Assembly (NCBI RefSeq): GCF_958298935.1
Contig: NC_084932.1
Span: forward strand, 12,007,501 to 12,071,500
Reading direction: 5' to 3'
Origin: Phragmites australis
Taxonomy: Eukaryota > Streptophyta > Magnoliopsida > Poales > Poaceae
Length of the DNA: 64,000 bases
Under the pieces are notes generated by a model. The model saw only the letters and a program-made list of their open reading frames with translations, was not told where the DNA came from and did not search any database. Shown piece by piece: positions 46,856 to 58,686 of the stretch. The first letter of the stretch is position 1, and the number at the start of each line of letters is the position of its first letter. The translations under genes and the position numbers were made by a program.

Positions 46856-47194
46856 GGATGTTTTCTGGGAACTCCGCCGAGCGTAAAGGTTCTGAAAAGA
46901 GCTAACGGGAAAAGTACCCCGGCATCTTGAAGGCAACACGCCTTCGTGCTGAGTGGGTACAAAACTAGCTAGCCTCTAAAAATGCACAGCAGACAAATTA
47001 AAGGGGTATAAAAATCCCCCTCCATACAGGGAAATGTATGATCACGTGACTCAATCACTTATATTAAAAGGTAACAACATTACCCTACCATTCCTCTAAA
47101 AACTCGTTTTATATGTTATTTTATGAGGGTTATACTAACATTTAATAAAAGCTCGTGCCTCATGGCACGGGAAACATAGTGGAACCCCCGACTA

Positions 47195-48725
47195 TCCATT
47201 GCAGAGACAGAAAGGCTGGGCAGCGCCTAAGGGCCGTAGGTGCCATGGACCCTCTCTTCCGCCCATCCTTCGGCTTCGCCTCTGACGTGCGGTCACTAGG
47301 CTCCGGACGGAAAACCTCCGGAGCTGGGTAGCGGCTAAGGGCTGAGGGGGTCGCGGAACCTCTCTTCCGCTTGTCCTACGGCTTCGCCTTCGACACACCA
47401 TCGCCAGGATCCGGATAGAACACCTCCAGAGCCGGGTAGTGGCTGAGGCCGAGGGGGTCGCAAACCCTCTGTTCCGCCTGGCCTTCGACTTCGCCTCCGA
47501 CGGAATACCTTCGAAGCTGAGCAGCGCCTAAAGGTTGAGGGGGTTGCGAACCCTCTCTTCTGCCTGGCCTTCGGCTTCACCTCTGACGTGCTGTCACCTG
47601 GCTCCGGACAGAACACCTCTGGAGCCGAGCAGCAGCTAAGGGCCAAGGGGGTCGCGGACCCTCTCTTCCACTCGACCTTCAGCTTCGCCTCTGACGCACC
47701 ATCACCAGGCTCATGACGGAATACCTCCAGAGCTGGGCAATGAATAAGGGCTGAGGGGGTCGCAGACCCTCTCTTCCGCTCGTCCTTCAGCTTTGGCTCC
47801 GACGCACCGTCGCCAGGCTCTGGTTGGAACACCTATGGAGCCGGGCAGTGGCTAAAGGCCGAGGGGGTCCGTGCGTCACCAAGCTCTGGACGGAATACCT
47901 CCAGAGCCGGGCAACGGCTAAGGGCCGAGGAGGTCGCGGACCCTCTCTTCCGCCCGTCCTTCGGCTTCACCTCCGACGCATCGTCGCCAGGCTCCGGTCA
48001 GAACACCTCTGGAGCCGGGCAGTGGCTAAAGGCCGAGGGAGTCACGGACTCTCTCTTCCATGCGGCCTTCAGCTTTGTCCTGTGCCATCGCCAGGCTCCG
48101 GACGGAATACCTCTGGAGCTGGGTAGCGGCTAAGGGCTGAGGGGGTCGCATACCCTCTCTTCCGCCAGGCCTTCAGCTTCGCCTCCGACGTGCCATCGCC
48201 AGGCTCTGGACATAATACCTCTGGGGTCAGGAAGCGGCTAAACTTCGCCTCCAACGTGTCATCACCAGGCTCTAGCCGGAACACCTCTAGAGCGGGGCAC
48301 CGGCTAAGGGCCGATGGGGTCACGGACCCTCTCTTCCACCTGGCCTTCAGCTTCCCCTCCTACGCACAGTCACCAGGCTCCGGACGGAATACCTTTGGAG
48401 CTGGGCAACGGCTAAGGGCCGAGGGGGTCATGGACCCTCTCATTTGCTCGGCCTTTGGCTTTGCCTCCGATGCACTATCGCCAGGGTCCGGACGGAACAC
48501 CTCCAGAGCCGGGCAGCGACTCAGGGCCGAGGGGGTTACGGACCCTCTCTTTCGCCCGTCCATCAGCTTCACCTCTGACGTGCCGTCGCCAGGCTTCGGA
48601 CGGAATACCTCCGGAGCCGGACAATGGCTAAGGGCCGAGGGGGTTGCAGACCGCCTCTCTTGCCCAAGCCTTCGGCTGCGCCTCTAACACATCATCGCCT
48701 TCAACCCGGGCAGTTGCTAAGGAAC
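47195..48725. repeat. Tandem array of about 110 bp units, about 14 copies
   Basis: Unit landmarks are CGCCAGGCTCCGGACGGAA, TACCTCCGGAGCCGGGCAG, CGGCTAAGGGCCGAGGGGGT and CGGACCCTCTCTTCCGCC. The units near 47877 and 48268 are shortened, and a unit near 47500 lacks the GCCAGGCTCC block. On the minus strand the array reads as a 36-37 residue peptide repeat (core SEAKLKAERKRG, then PSALSRCPAPEVFRPEPGD) open for up to 165 codons. The same peptide repeat is open in copy 1. Translation is not shown. Confidence 0.92.
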
Positions 48726-49186
48726 CCGAAGGGTCAAGGACCACCTCCGAAGCTCATCTCCAAAGGTTCCAAAGGTCCGAGGAGTACGCAATAACCAGAG
48801 ATGACGAGATCACCACTACTCCACCCGGTTCTCCTCAGTTACCCTAAGTATCCACGTCGTCAGAAAAACTAGCCATCACCTTTCAAAGGGATGAAGAAGT
48901 ACGGTTTGGAGGCACGAAAGCACGCGCGCACGTGGCCACCCATGCGAAAGGTCCTCTCGCATTGTGATACGGAAGGAGACACGACCGTTCTCGAAGATCC
49001 ACGTTATATTATTAAACAACCGGTACATCCAAGGGATACAAACTAAAACAACCATACAAAAATTGCCACGAACAAGATAGATCCCTATGGAGCAAAATAA
49101 GGCGAGAAAGAGTACAAGGTGACTAAGTCCCGCTGTTACATGGGTATATCATAGCGTCACCAAGTACGCCATCCCGGTGACCGCCT
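48726..49186. other. Non-coding spacer between array and antisense block
   Basis: Corresponds to 12100-12240 and adjacent sequence of copy 1. No gene is recognised. Confidence 0.5.
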
Positions 49187-49450
49187 TCACCCGCTATGGG
49201 TCCCGGCAGGGGCACGCATGAGACGGCATATGCGCCTCATGCGCGGCCAGCCGTTGCGAAGGCCGATATAGTAGCTGGCTCCAAAGCTATCGGAGGACGT
49301 TGAGGAGTCCGAGGATGTCACTAGCGAGGCCGTCTCCCTCGCTTTCCCGGCCTCTTCCTGCTTTGCCATCGAGCCCACTGACGCAGGCTCACTCTCTCTT
49401 AGCAGGAGATCCTAGTCGATCTCCTCGTCGTCATCGGAGATATCGATGAT
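49187..49450 (-). pseudogene. Conserved acidic antisense ORF, copy 2 (one stop)
   Basis: The minus-strand frame IIDISDDDEEID, stop, DLLLRESEPASVGSMAKQ, then SSDSSTSSDSFGASYYIG and an Arg-rich tail ends with TGA at 49189-49187. It aligns to the antisense frame at 11340-11606, which has Trp where this copy has its stop and a stop where this copy has Gly. There is no ATG at the exact start in this copy; a TAG precedes IID. No known domain is recognised. Confidence 0.5.
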
Positions 49451-49554
49451 CTAGACACCATGCCCTCCCCGACCAAAGGTCAGACCAGAGTAGTGGATAA
49501 CCGCCTCCCCTATAAAGGAGGAAGTTGTTTCACCTCTGACGCTTCTACCGACGA

Positions 49555-49632
49555 TCAAAACAGCTCGACTCTCGAAGGAGCCATCGAGATCATCGATGTC
49601 TCCAAGGAGGATGAGGAGGAAGACGATGCCAT
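49555..49632 (-). pseudogene. Small antisense ORF (MASSSS-type), copy 2
   Basis: 25 codons, MASSSSSSSLETSMISMAPS and then a stop after VELF. Homologous to 11169-11321 in its first 20 residues. It lies about 62 bp after the antisense TATA box. Confidence 0.35.
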
Positions 49633-49693
49633 ACTCAAGTGAAGGTTAATTTCTTGCTAATGGGCTGTGGAGACTCCAACCGGGTAACCCCGA

Positions 49694-49700
49694 CTTTATA
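49694..49700 (-). promoter_or_regulatory. TATA box of the putative antisense unit, copy 2
   Basis: The minus strand reads GGGTATAAAG, matching GGGTATAAAC of copy 1 in sequence and spacing. Confidence 0.4.
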
Positions 49701-50092
49701 CCCGAGCCACGCAGCCACGTAAGTCCGAAAGATGAAGCTGGACGAACGTCGTCATGTCCTCCCATTAAAACTCCTAGGGGAGGGGGTCGTGGCCATATCC
49801 GTTTTCTCTTCAACACGTGGCAGCACTCCACGATGAAATGCCTCATTTTCTCGCGCAGACGTCACGTCACATTAATGACACAAACCCCTTTCGGCACATG
49901 ACAGGATCGCGAGCACAAGACACTAGCAATCCCTCGCATTATCCAGTTAGAACGCAGCAGTGGCAGGTCATGCCCACCAGGCGAACGTGTGGGATTGAAG
50001 CATCCTTGATATGATACTAGACTAGGGTTGATTTTTCCTCTGCATCCTCCCCCCCCCCCCCGAAACATCAAGGCTCGAGAATGACGGGGTAT

Positions 50093-50927
50093 TTTTGGGG
50101 GAAAATAAACCAGCCTGAGGATAACGGTCGAAGATCACCATTCACGGTACCCTTCGCACCTACGAAGCCCCCTCTTTGCTTCGCTGGTTCAACCTCCCGA
50201 AGCCTTCCAAAACACAGCCTCCTGAATTCTCGGTCCTTCGAAGCTTCGGCGTCCTAAGTCCCAGCCCTCCGGGGTATCGCTTCCCAACATCTTCACCTCA
50301 CTGTTCTATGCCTCCCGAAGCCCCTGCCTCGGCATGATCAGGCCACCTTCCCGAAGGTAGCGAGGTGAGTCAGCAGGCCCTAGGAAGATCTGCCGAGAGG
50401 GGAGCACCGATCAAGCTTTGTCCGCAAGGAGGTGACCGGTATTAAAGGCCTAGGCTGAATAGACGCCACTCTAACACCTCAGTGCGATGAGGGCTATCCT
50501 AACACCCCTGACAGTGCGGCGCCGGGCCGCAATCAGTGACTGACTCACCCCCTTCAGGGGGCAGGCACCATGATAATTACCATGATGGATATTTTTCTCC
50601 CGACAAGATAGAAGGTAGTCATCCGGGATAAGGCTCAGAAATTTGGTCGGATCATGGATATTTGTACATCATGATAACTTGTACGCCAAGCTACGCATGG
50701 CCCTATAAATAGGAGGCCATGGTTCTCTGGGCAAGAAAAAGGCGGGACAGACACAGAACACGCATCACAGCGAACCTGTGATACTCCCCCCAGTTCGATT
50801 CATTTTTCCTACCATCAATACATTCGTGGTGTTCCTTCCTCTTAAACTTCATCTCCAAGCTTGAGTCTCCTCCTTAGAAGAAACTCTTGCCGTACTTGCT
50901 GGAGCAATACGAACTCTTGCTCCAACA
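50093..50927 (+). repeat. 3' LTR of Tat-like copy 2
   Basis: 835 bp; the first bases are mutated (TTTTGGGGG for TGTTGGGGG), and it ends TCTTGCTCCAACA. The purine tract GAATGACGGGGTAT precedes it. TATA box at 50704-50711. About 70 bp near its start are deleted relative to the 5' LTR. Confidence 0.9.
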
Positions 50928-51804
50928 ATTACCTTGACAATTATGTTAATCTTGATCCTTGCAACTGGGGAATATTGTGTTCATGTCTAACTTAAAGGTG
51001 ATGTGTAAAATGTATAGGTCATTGGTAGAAGTTGAGCGGTGGATCGTCACCATCATTTGTGAGATATAGGGTTTTAAATCATGAATCATGATGGTGATTA
51101 GTTGTGGATCATGGGTATTGTCATGGATACGAGACTTGAACGGGTGATAGGGATGGTTCGAAAAAGGAGTCTATAATGTCATAGGCTCATTTGATGTCGT
51201 TTAAGCACCGATTGTCCCTTTTTCGTACTACCACATATCCGAATATGGTAATTATGAGCTGAATACCTCATGTTTTGTGCTCCTTTGGCTTGTTGGTTTA
51301 TGGTGTGAATGAGCGGGCTTGTAAGAGGCATCTAGGGGTGTCCAAGAGTGGACCTAGGTGGCCTTTGCACTGATAGACACATGTTCAAATGGTTGGGGCT
51401 TGGGAAAGGTTGTCACGGGTGCTAAGATGTTGGACTCATGTTGTGTGGGTAAAGAAATACTCCCTTCCATGGTATAACAACTATCTGAATAGCCGCGCTC
51501 TCGATCATGGGCATGCTTAATGTCCATCGAATATTGATGATGATATATAATTATTATTATATATTTCAAAAATACCTTATATCTATAAGGGGTATATGAT
51601 GTCATGCATGTCCTGCTCGACCTGGGGGTTAATCGTAACTACCATGGATTAGGGTATGACGATAAAGTGCACAAAAGGTAATCCTATCAAATAGGGAAGC
51701 TATATCCTATTCAGTGAGGAGATACTAGATATCTTAGAGTCCCTCAAATTCAGGAGAAAAATGCCCAGAGGAGTCCGAGTAAGTTCTGCCCGACTCTCCC
51801 TGAC

Positions 51805-51813
51805 TATAAAAGG
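51805..51813 (+). promoter_or_regulatory. Strong TATA box of an LTR-like promoter
   Basis: TATAAAAGG followed by a G-rich tract, about 35 bp before a short tandem repeat. The form is typical of retroelement LTR promoters. Activity is inferred. Confidence 0.4.
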
Positions 51814-51837
51814 AGGGGAGGGGGCATGTCTAAGTGA

Positions 51838-51915
51838 GGTTGATACAAGTCGATAAAAGCCTTTCTATAAGCAGAGACAAGTTGATAAAAGCCTTTCGGT
51901 AAGCATAGACAAGTC
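51838..51915. repeat. Short tandem repeat, about 33 bp, two full copies and one partial
   Basis: ACAAGTCGATAAAAGCCTTT then GACAAGTTGATAAAAGCC and GACAAGTCAACAAGC, just downstream of the TATA box at 51805. Confidence 0.7.
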
Positions 51916-54900
51916 AACAAGCACCGCACCAACTCACGCCTTCATATCTAAGAAATCGTGAACCCTCAATAGCAAGTCTAGTCGGGTAGAAAGAACAACG
52001 CCCATTGAAGATCCACGGCAGAAGCAATCCTTATCCGATTAGAACTTTAGTAGTAGAAACACAAAGCAATCCTCCTCGATCTTAGGACTAGATTCATACA
52101 CACCCTCTCTTTGTACTTTGTGATCCTGAGATTAATCAAGGCAAGACAGGATGTTAACCACTTAGAGGCTTGAACCTATATAAATATGTGTCCCTCTTTG
52201 CGACTTTCTTCGACGACCATGCATATATCACTTTATTTATATTACAAATATTGGCAGTCATGCACAAATCCTAGACAGTCAGGGATATGAGCAGATCGCT
52301 CTATGTCAGAAGATTTTGCATTCTTGAGCATGGCAAACATCGATAATGGATCCTGCAACGATTTTGGATATGGTATCTATGCTAGGACGGATGACTTACC
52401 AGAGATCAATCGACCTCTGAAGAAAACCTATGAAAAATGACATATGAGTCTGTTGGCCAAGACGGTCACCCAGATGATCGTACGAGACAGGGATTGGGTT
52501 ACCTGACTACCAAGCATATCCCACCTGCTAGTGGCTTGGGCTACCGAAGGATCAGGGGCTCTCATGAAGCAATCCCAGAGGACGAGCCCTAATTCACTAA
52601 ATTTGATGCTTCCTCCTCTTCATCATGTTCTGGGATGATGAGATGTATCACTAAGCCAATACCCTTTCGGCTAGAGACTAGGAAGATAACGACCTTGGCA
52701 TGGGGGTGCATGTAGATCCTAACACTAGGAATGGTTACCCCACACCAACACCTTCTTCGGGGAATCCCCCTAGAATGTTGGCCAGACTCCAAGCCAAGGC
52801 AACATCACTTCAGTGACTCTCCAAAACCTCTTCCACAAGTTTAGTAGTGCCCAATATGTTTCTGGTACTGCTACTATAGGAACGTACCTGAATCCAACAC
52901 GAGTCTATACTAGCCAGGGGAAAAGGAGACGCTTCCAACACACGCTAGCTACAAGAGTGTAACACACTGATTATTAGATTTCTCAAATTTCTAAAAAATT
53001 TCAAGATTATTGAATAGCTTCACCTGTAGAATAGGTTTAAAAACTATTTTCTTAATCAATCAATCAATATAGGTTATTATTTTGTGTGCATTGCATGCTG
53101 AGTTTCGCTAGGAGCCAGGTAAATGCATTAGAGTACTTTTTTTTCTCTTTGGCATTTTGAGTGAAAAAGATTTTAAAAATGTTTTTACAAAATTCAGTAG
53201 TGAATAAGTTAAGGATCTTAATGATTGGAATTCAAAATCCTTGAATTCATCATCTATTCAATCCTTGATCCTTCTCTAGCTAAATTCAAATCTTATCCAA
53301 ATCATTGTTTAAAGTCAATCTCTCCTCTTTCTCAAATTCAATCCAAATCCAAATTCGAATTCCTTATCTACTCCTATTCTTGTTCAACCTCATTTTTTGT
53401 TTCTTTTAAATTCACTCCTAGCTCAATTTAAATTCAAACCCTATTCAAATTTCTCTACAACAGTTTCTTTTCTAAACCCTAGATATACCTAGTGTCTTTG
53501 CGCTCAATATTCTTCAAGTTCAAACCCTTCATCAAGTCTTCTAGAAGGCCCAATAAAACATCCACGAAATCTCTAATTTTCACGGAATCCTGGACAGCCT
53601 TATCTTCCCAAGAAGTTTCGGAGTTAAAAAGGGCCAAAAATGCAAATTTGACAATACCAGAGTAGTAGGTATCATCGAGAGCTTCGATTTGAACCTATGG
53701 AAGTCCCCTTTTGGATAATGGAGCTAGGAGTTATGGCCCCCAAAATCAGTGCTGCGCAGATAAGTCCAAGTTCAAACAGTTTATCTTGTGGTGCATTTTT
53801 GGAAATCAAGATGGAGTTTTCAGAAGTTCCAATGAATACCAAAGTTGTATATCTTTTCAAGTATTACAATTTAGAGTCAAGAAACGTCCAATTTAGAGTC
53901 CAGATGATTCATCCTCGGAATAGAGAGCTGTGAAAAAGAAAACAGTAACCAACTCGAACTTGAATCTGATTCATGTTCGGCTTAGACTCCACCTCAACCA
54001 GCCGCCCCTAGCCCTATAAATATGAGTTGAACGTCCTCTCCTACCCTTATTCCATGCCACCAAACCCTAGAAGTCATTGCTGCCCTGTCCGTGCACCGCC
54101 GTTTGCCGGAGCCGCCGCCGCCCGTGATGCGCTACCTCGTCATCTCATCCGTGAATCCTCCTTCTACGACCATCAAAGCAAGGTGAGGACCCCTTATTCT
54201 CCTCCCTTAATACTGTTTTAGCATCATACTAAGTTCCTATCCAAGCCCTAGCTTCGGCCAAAGCCTGATCTACGCCACTACGGTCGTCGCCATCGCGAAC
54301 AGTTGCATTGGAGCAGATTGGCATCGACGTTCCTAACCAACTAGTGCACCGTTCACGAAGCCCTTTCACCGGTGCATGTCCCATGATGTTCCCCACGCCC
54401 TCACTAACTAGGTCGGCCAGTAGAGTATCCAAACCGTCGAAATCAAGGTCAACATACCTGCTGCCCATTTTCTGGACGCGTTCTGCACGCGCACTGGATT
54501 TGCATTCGCGTTCCCCATCAGTCCGAAAGTCATACGGATGCACCAACTACATCACAGTGTGTCCCATGGAGTCTTCTACGTGACCCTAGGAGCCCATCCA
54601 TGTTTGTCCAGCGACATGACCAGGACGCCATTGCCAACAACAGCATGTCACAGCTATCACCCATCTCATCTCCGTTGACTGTTCTTTCTCTCAGTGGATG
54701 ATCTACCCAAAACTATGCTGTAGCATTGTGTTCTCGGGATATATGAACATCTCTGTTCAAACGGTTTCTCAAATTTCATAGCCAATTTCAGGGAACGTGA
54801 GTGTCTTCGTTCCTACATCTGTTCGCGGTTACCACCAAACCTAGCAGTAGTCATCGCTGTTTTGCCACTACCTCGGATGACCCCTTCTAAAAGCAACCAT

Positions 54901-56623
54901 ACCGCTGAGTGAGTCTTTTCGCGTTCTACGCTATGCTTCCCTCGTTTCACTGAAACACCACTGAAGCCCGACATCGATGTCTGTGGCCACGCGCCTGATC
55001 GCCATCTCCGACGAAACCCGAACCACCACCGCTACATAGAGTAACCAGTAGTATCCTTAACCTAGAAGCACAACATTGACCTTTTTAATCCGTCATAGGT
55101 GGTCGAGACTAGATCTCCGCGTATCCCTTCTTTAATTCAAGATGGTGATTGCATAGCGAAGTCTGGTCTGCTCTACACTTCTTGAATCTTGCGCAATGAT
55201 ATTGTCAAGCCTAACACAGTGATTGTGCTATAAAGCCTTTTCTATAGCAAGATAGTTCTGGAAAATCAACATTTCCTTTTCAGTCTAATCTATCTCTCGA
55301 AAGCTGTTCTCTTTTCATCTTAACTCCGATTTAGTCGATTCTTGCGTATAAATGTTTCTAAAATCATCCCTACCCAACCATAATATTTTTAATGTATTTT
55401 CATGATGTTTGGCATGTTGTTCTTAGTGTTTGCTTGTGTTGTTTGTTGGTAGTTCTCGCGATTAGTCGATAATGTTCCGGAGCAGTTCGAGGGACTTCAA
55501 GACCAAGATTTCGACAATACTGAGCAGCATTCGGTAAAAAGGCAAGTGTCTTTGATCATGTTGAACCTATGTTTTAAATGTTTTGTTTTACAAAACTGCA
55601 TGCAGTGTCTGTTAATATGATGTGTAGTCACCTATGTTAGGGTTTACCTAGTTCTTCCTTTACATTCCTTGAAGCCTAAGTAGTAGTTGATATGAGTTTC
55701 TTAGGTAGAATTGCTTAGCCATGCTTTTGGGATGTTGTGAAATGTCATATATATATTTAGTGGACATACGCAATGGTGATGATGAACTTGTTTTAGCAAC
55801 ATGGACCCTAGGACTTTGGGCAGAGAATGGGTTAGGGGATGTTGGTTCTTGTGAAGGGCTTGTGGATACGTTCCGAGCAAAGATGTTAGGTTTTGTTAGT
55901 TATTTCCCTATTGGGTAGTTGGAAAGTTTTTCCCAAGTATCACATATAAGGACTGGTTCGTGGAGCGACAACCCAAGAATTACCGTACCAACCACGAGGC
56001 TAATATGGGTAAGGCTTAGCATATTGGTTAGACACCTAGCTGGTATTCGTTGGAGTACCAGGACCTAATCAATGGACAATGCTTCGTAGTGATCTCCTGG
56101 CGGCACACCTCTGGCGTGTGTTAAGTGTGTCATGAACACAGCAACATCGAAATCACAACTTGTGGGTAAAGTTGGACTACCTCTGCAGAGTGTAAAAACT
56201 GTTATAACAGTCGTGCTCATGGTTATGAGAGACTTGGATCCTCACATGATTAGTGGGTTGTGATTATGAGTTGTGGTTATGGATTTGGTTGTGATTTTGG
56301 TTATAGTAGAGGGAGTACTAGACGGTTATGGTATGCAAGGTGGGGAGCCTTATATGCTGGGTGTTGGATTTTATGGGTTCACTTAATAATTGTTAAATAT
56401 TTTTTGAGTCCAAATATGTTTTCATTACTCGCATTTACACAAATATAATATGTGTTAGCCTATTATTGATATAAGCCTGCATATCATTATCTTTCCCACA
56501 CTTGCTGAGCGTGTCATATGCTCACACTTGCTATTTTTCCTATGCCATACGACACGTGTGCTGCTACTCAGTAAGTGAAGATGTTGAAGACTATCAAGAT
56601 GAGGTTGCGATGTTCTAGGCGCG

Positions 56624-57541
56624 TGATGAGGACATCACTCCCTCGGATACATACAATGATCCTCCATTGAACTTTCAAGGTCCAATCACAAGAGCTCGCG
56701 CACGACAATTAAATTTAGAGGTGAGCTCGTTCCTAAGCAACTCTTTATATAATTTTGAGAATAGATTACTACCTAATGATTATGTGTTGGTTAGGAATCA
56801 TGGAGAGGACAAGGAGACACATAGAGGAAGGCTTGGAGGCGTGGAGGAGCAGCTAGGACGTCCAACAACAGCAGGAGGTCCAGTCCAACTCGAGTCCGAA
56901 TCAGCCTCGACCTCCAGGACCAGCGAGCAGTAAAACGGACGTCCAGGACGCATCCGGACTCCGTTTTCGACGATTCACATATGGTTGGAAAGATAATTTC
57001 ATAAGGAAACCAATGGCGTTGGTTTGAGGTCCAAATTCCTTCTGAGTCAACGGGTAACGTCGAAACAAGTCAGCGTCCAGAATCTGTCCCGGTGCTGCGT
57101 CACCGTTTTTGGTCCGTTGGGCCATGTATCGTGTTGGAGTCCATTAGGGACACGTCCAGGGGTCCTTGGCCGACCCTAATCCTTTATATACAGTAGCCGC
57201 CGCCCTAATTAGGGTTGGGTTTTGCTTAGATTATTCTGTCAAGAACAGTTTCGCCGTTTCGTCGGTTTGTGAGACCCCAACTCGTGAGATTAATCATTCC
57301 TCTGCAATTTGGTTGCATTTTTCCTTGTTCTTGCTTGTGTTCTTCGATTCGCAGGCAAGGATTTTAGCCTTCTTGGCGAGGTCAACCGTGCAACGCCGGT
57401 TGATAACCAGAGGAGACGTGGTGCTGCGATTGCGGGGTTTCGGATCGTGTTGTTCGGAAGCCGGATCGACTTGTGTCTCGTTTCCACCAAATCGAGAGTT
57501 ACCAGAACCTTTCGGAAGATCGGAAACCCTTGTTCATATCA
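56624..57541 (+). repeat. 5' LTR of the CRM-like element
   Basis: TGATGAGGACATCACTCCC to CCCTTGTTCATATCA. An 88-codon frame (56667-56933) with GPITRARARQLNLEV would be the C-terminal end of Pol when read from the 3' LTR of an intact element. TATA box TTTATATA at 57183-57190, followed by GCCGCCGCCCTAATTAGGG. Confidence 0.92.
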
Positions 57542-57542
57542 A

Positions 57543-57556
57543 GTGGTATTCAGAGC
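57543..57556 (+). other. Primer-binding site of the CRM-like element
   Basis: GTGGTATTCAGAGC directly after the LTR, an initiator-Met type site with one extra T. Confidence 0.75.
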
Positions 57557-58686
57557 TTCAGGTATACCGTCAGGTTCATATCTACCCTTAGTTTCGAGTG
57601 TTTTCGCCTTCGTTCCATAGTCCACTGCCATATCGTTTTTTTTCCTGTCCTACAACCCTTCCGCGCCTTTAGCTTTTGCATATTTCAGTTTCAGAGTTCG
57701 TCGTGTTGAGTTTGTGTCCTGGTCAAGGTCTTGTTGGTGGTTAGGTCGTGTTAGAGTCCAGTTCGTGTGTTTTCCCCCACCGTTTCCATCAAACCCTAGC
57801 CTCCGTCGCATATTTTCCCCACTTTCTTCCCGTTTTCTCCTCTAATTCGGAGTCGTTTCTCAAATCGGGCATAACTTTCGCATACGAACTCCGTTTTCAG
57901 AAAAGTCATAGAGTTTTTCGCATCGAAACAGCGTTTCGGATCCGTTCATCCCCCGCTTTGCCGGGTTCGGCGAAATCAGAATTCCCAAATTCGCCTCCGA
58001 AGTTTGAGTTTTCAATTTCCAAATATTTTTCTCATTTTACGGCTGAACTTCAGAAAATTCTACAGGTCACGTCTTTCACTTGTTTAAGCTCAAATTTTCT
58101 GTGGTTCCCTCTTGTGTGCTCCTAAGTGAAAAAAAAATATCAAAAAAATAAAAAGAAAAAGTCGAATTTTCCCAAAAAAACAACGACAGCCAAAAAAATA
58201 GAAAAAAGAGAGGGGCAAAAGAGGAACAATATCTAGAGGAGCACATAGAGAAGGGCAAAGTGAGCTGTGTTAGCGTGTGCTGTTTAGTTCTTTGTTTCTG
58301 TTGCTCTTGCTATCCATCATACTTGTTTCTCCACCTTGTTTAACACACATACTTGGTACTTGCAACACTTTAGGCCAGCAACGAGAACAAGTACTTGGGA
58401 CTATAATTCAGCATTACTATCTGTTTCTGATTTGTGTTCCACATATACATATTTGTTCTCTTTGTGTGCCTTCCAAGCCCCACAGATTCTTCTGAACAGC
58501 ACTGGTTTGCATCCCTGCAATCGCTCGCACGCCTTCCAGGTATCCTTTGCTTTGCTGGTAAGAACCCTGGTAAGAGCTTGGTAAGGTGTCTACCTTTGCT
58601 GATCTTGATTGAGAGGCACCACTCCATCTTTGTAGTACGATTATTAGGGATAACCTTCACTGTTTGTTGTTGTGTTTGTTTCCACA
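57557..58686 (+). other. Untranslated leader of the CRM-like element
   Basis: About 1.1 kb between primer site and gag start, with an A-rich stretch at 58128-58205. No gene is seen; several ATGs precede the gag start. Confidence 0.6.

Larger units (their letters stand above)
42567..50927 (+). mobile_element. Complete non-autonomous Tat-like LTR retrotransposon (copy 2)
   Basis: 8361 bp with LTRs 42567-43473 and 50093-50927 and a perfect duplication ATTAC (42562-42566 and 50928-50932). The primer site GTGGCGCCATCCATGGGGA and a degraded zinc knuckle of the form CVLHGPGRGHNTNDC suggest a Tat-lineage origin. No protease, reverse transcriptase, RNase H or integrase is found, so it is non-autonomous. 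The internal region holds three tandem-repeat families (44460-44690 with 47195-48725; 45005-46110; 46125-46855) and a conserved antisense block near the 3' LTR. The LTRs differ at many positions, so it is not recent. Confidence 0.92.
50933..52957. other. Continuation of the host sequence, LTR-like, no gene
   Basis: Directly continues 41601-42566 across the Tat-like insertion. Around 51600-52260 the sequence looks like an LTR of another element in plus orientation: a TATA box TATAAAAGGAGGGG at 51805, a short direct repeat, and T-rich sequence to about 52260. I could not fix its ends. From 52260 to 52957 there are only short broken frames. Confidence 0.4.

Noticed and set aside
46475..46939. 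Frames of 151 and 141 codons as a repeat protein
   Set aside because: They are translations of the 30 bp minisatellite; both strands are open and there is no recognisable start context or conservation.
50049..50064. Run of C residues as an assembly error or functional G-quadruplex
   Set aside because: It lies a short way upstream of the 3' LTR where the related copy also has C/T-rich sequence. A slippage-prone homopolymer is the simplest explanation.
57166..57709. Frames of 103-141 codons in the LTR and leader of the CRM-like element
   Set aside because: They span the LTR end, primer site and untranslated leader and are repeated in the 3' LTR. They are chance frames.
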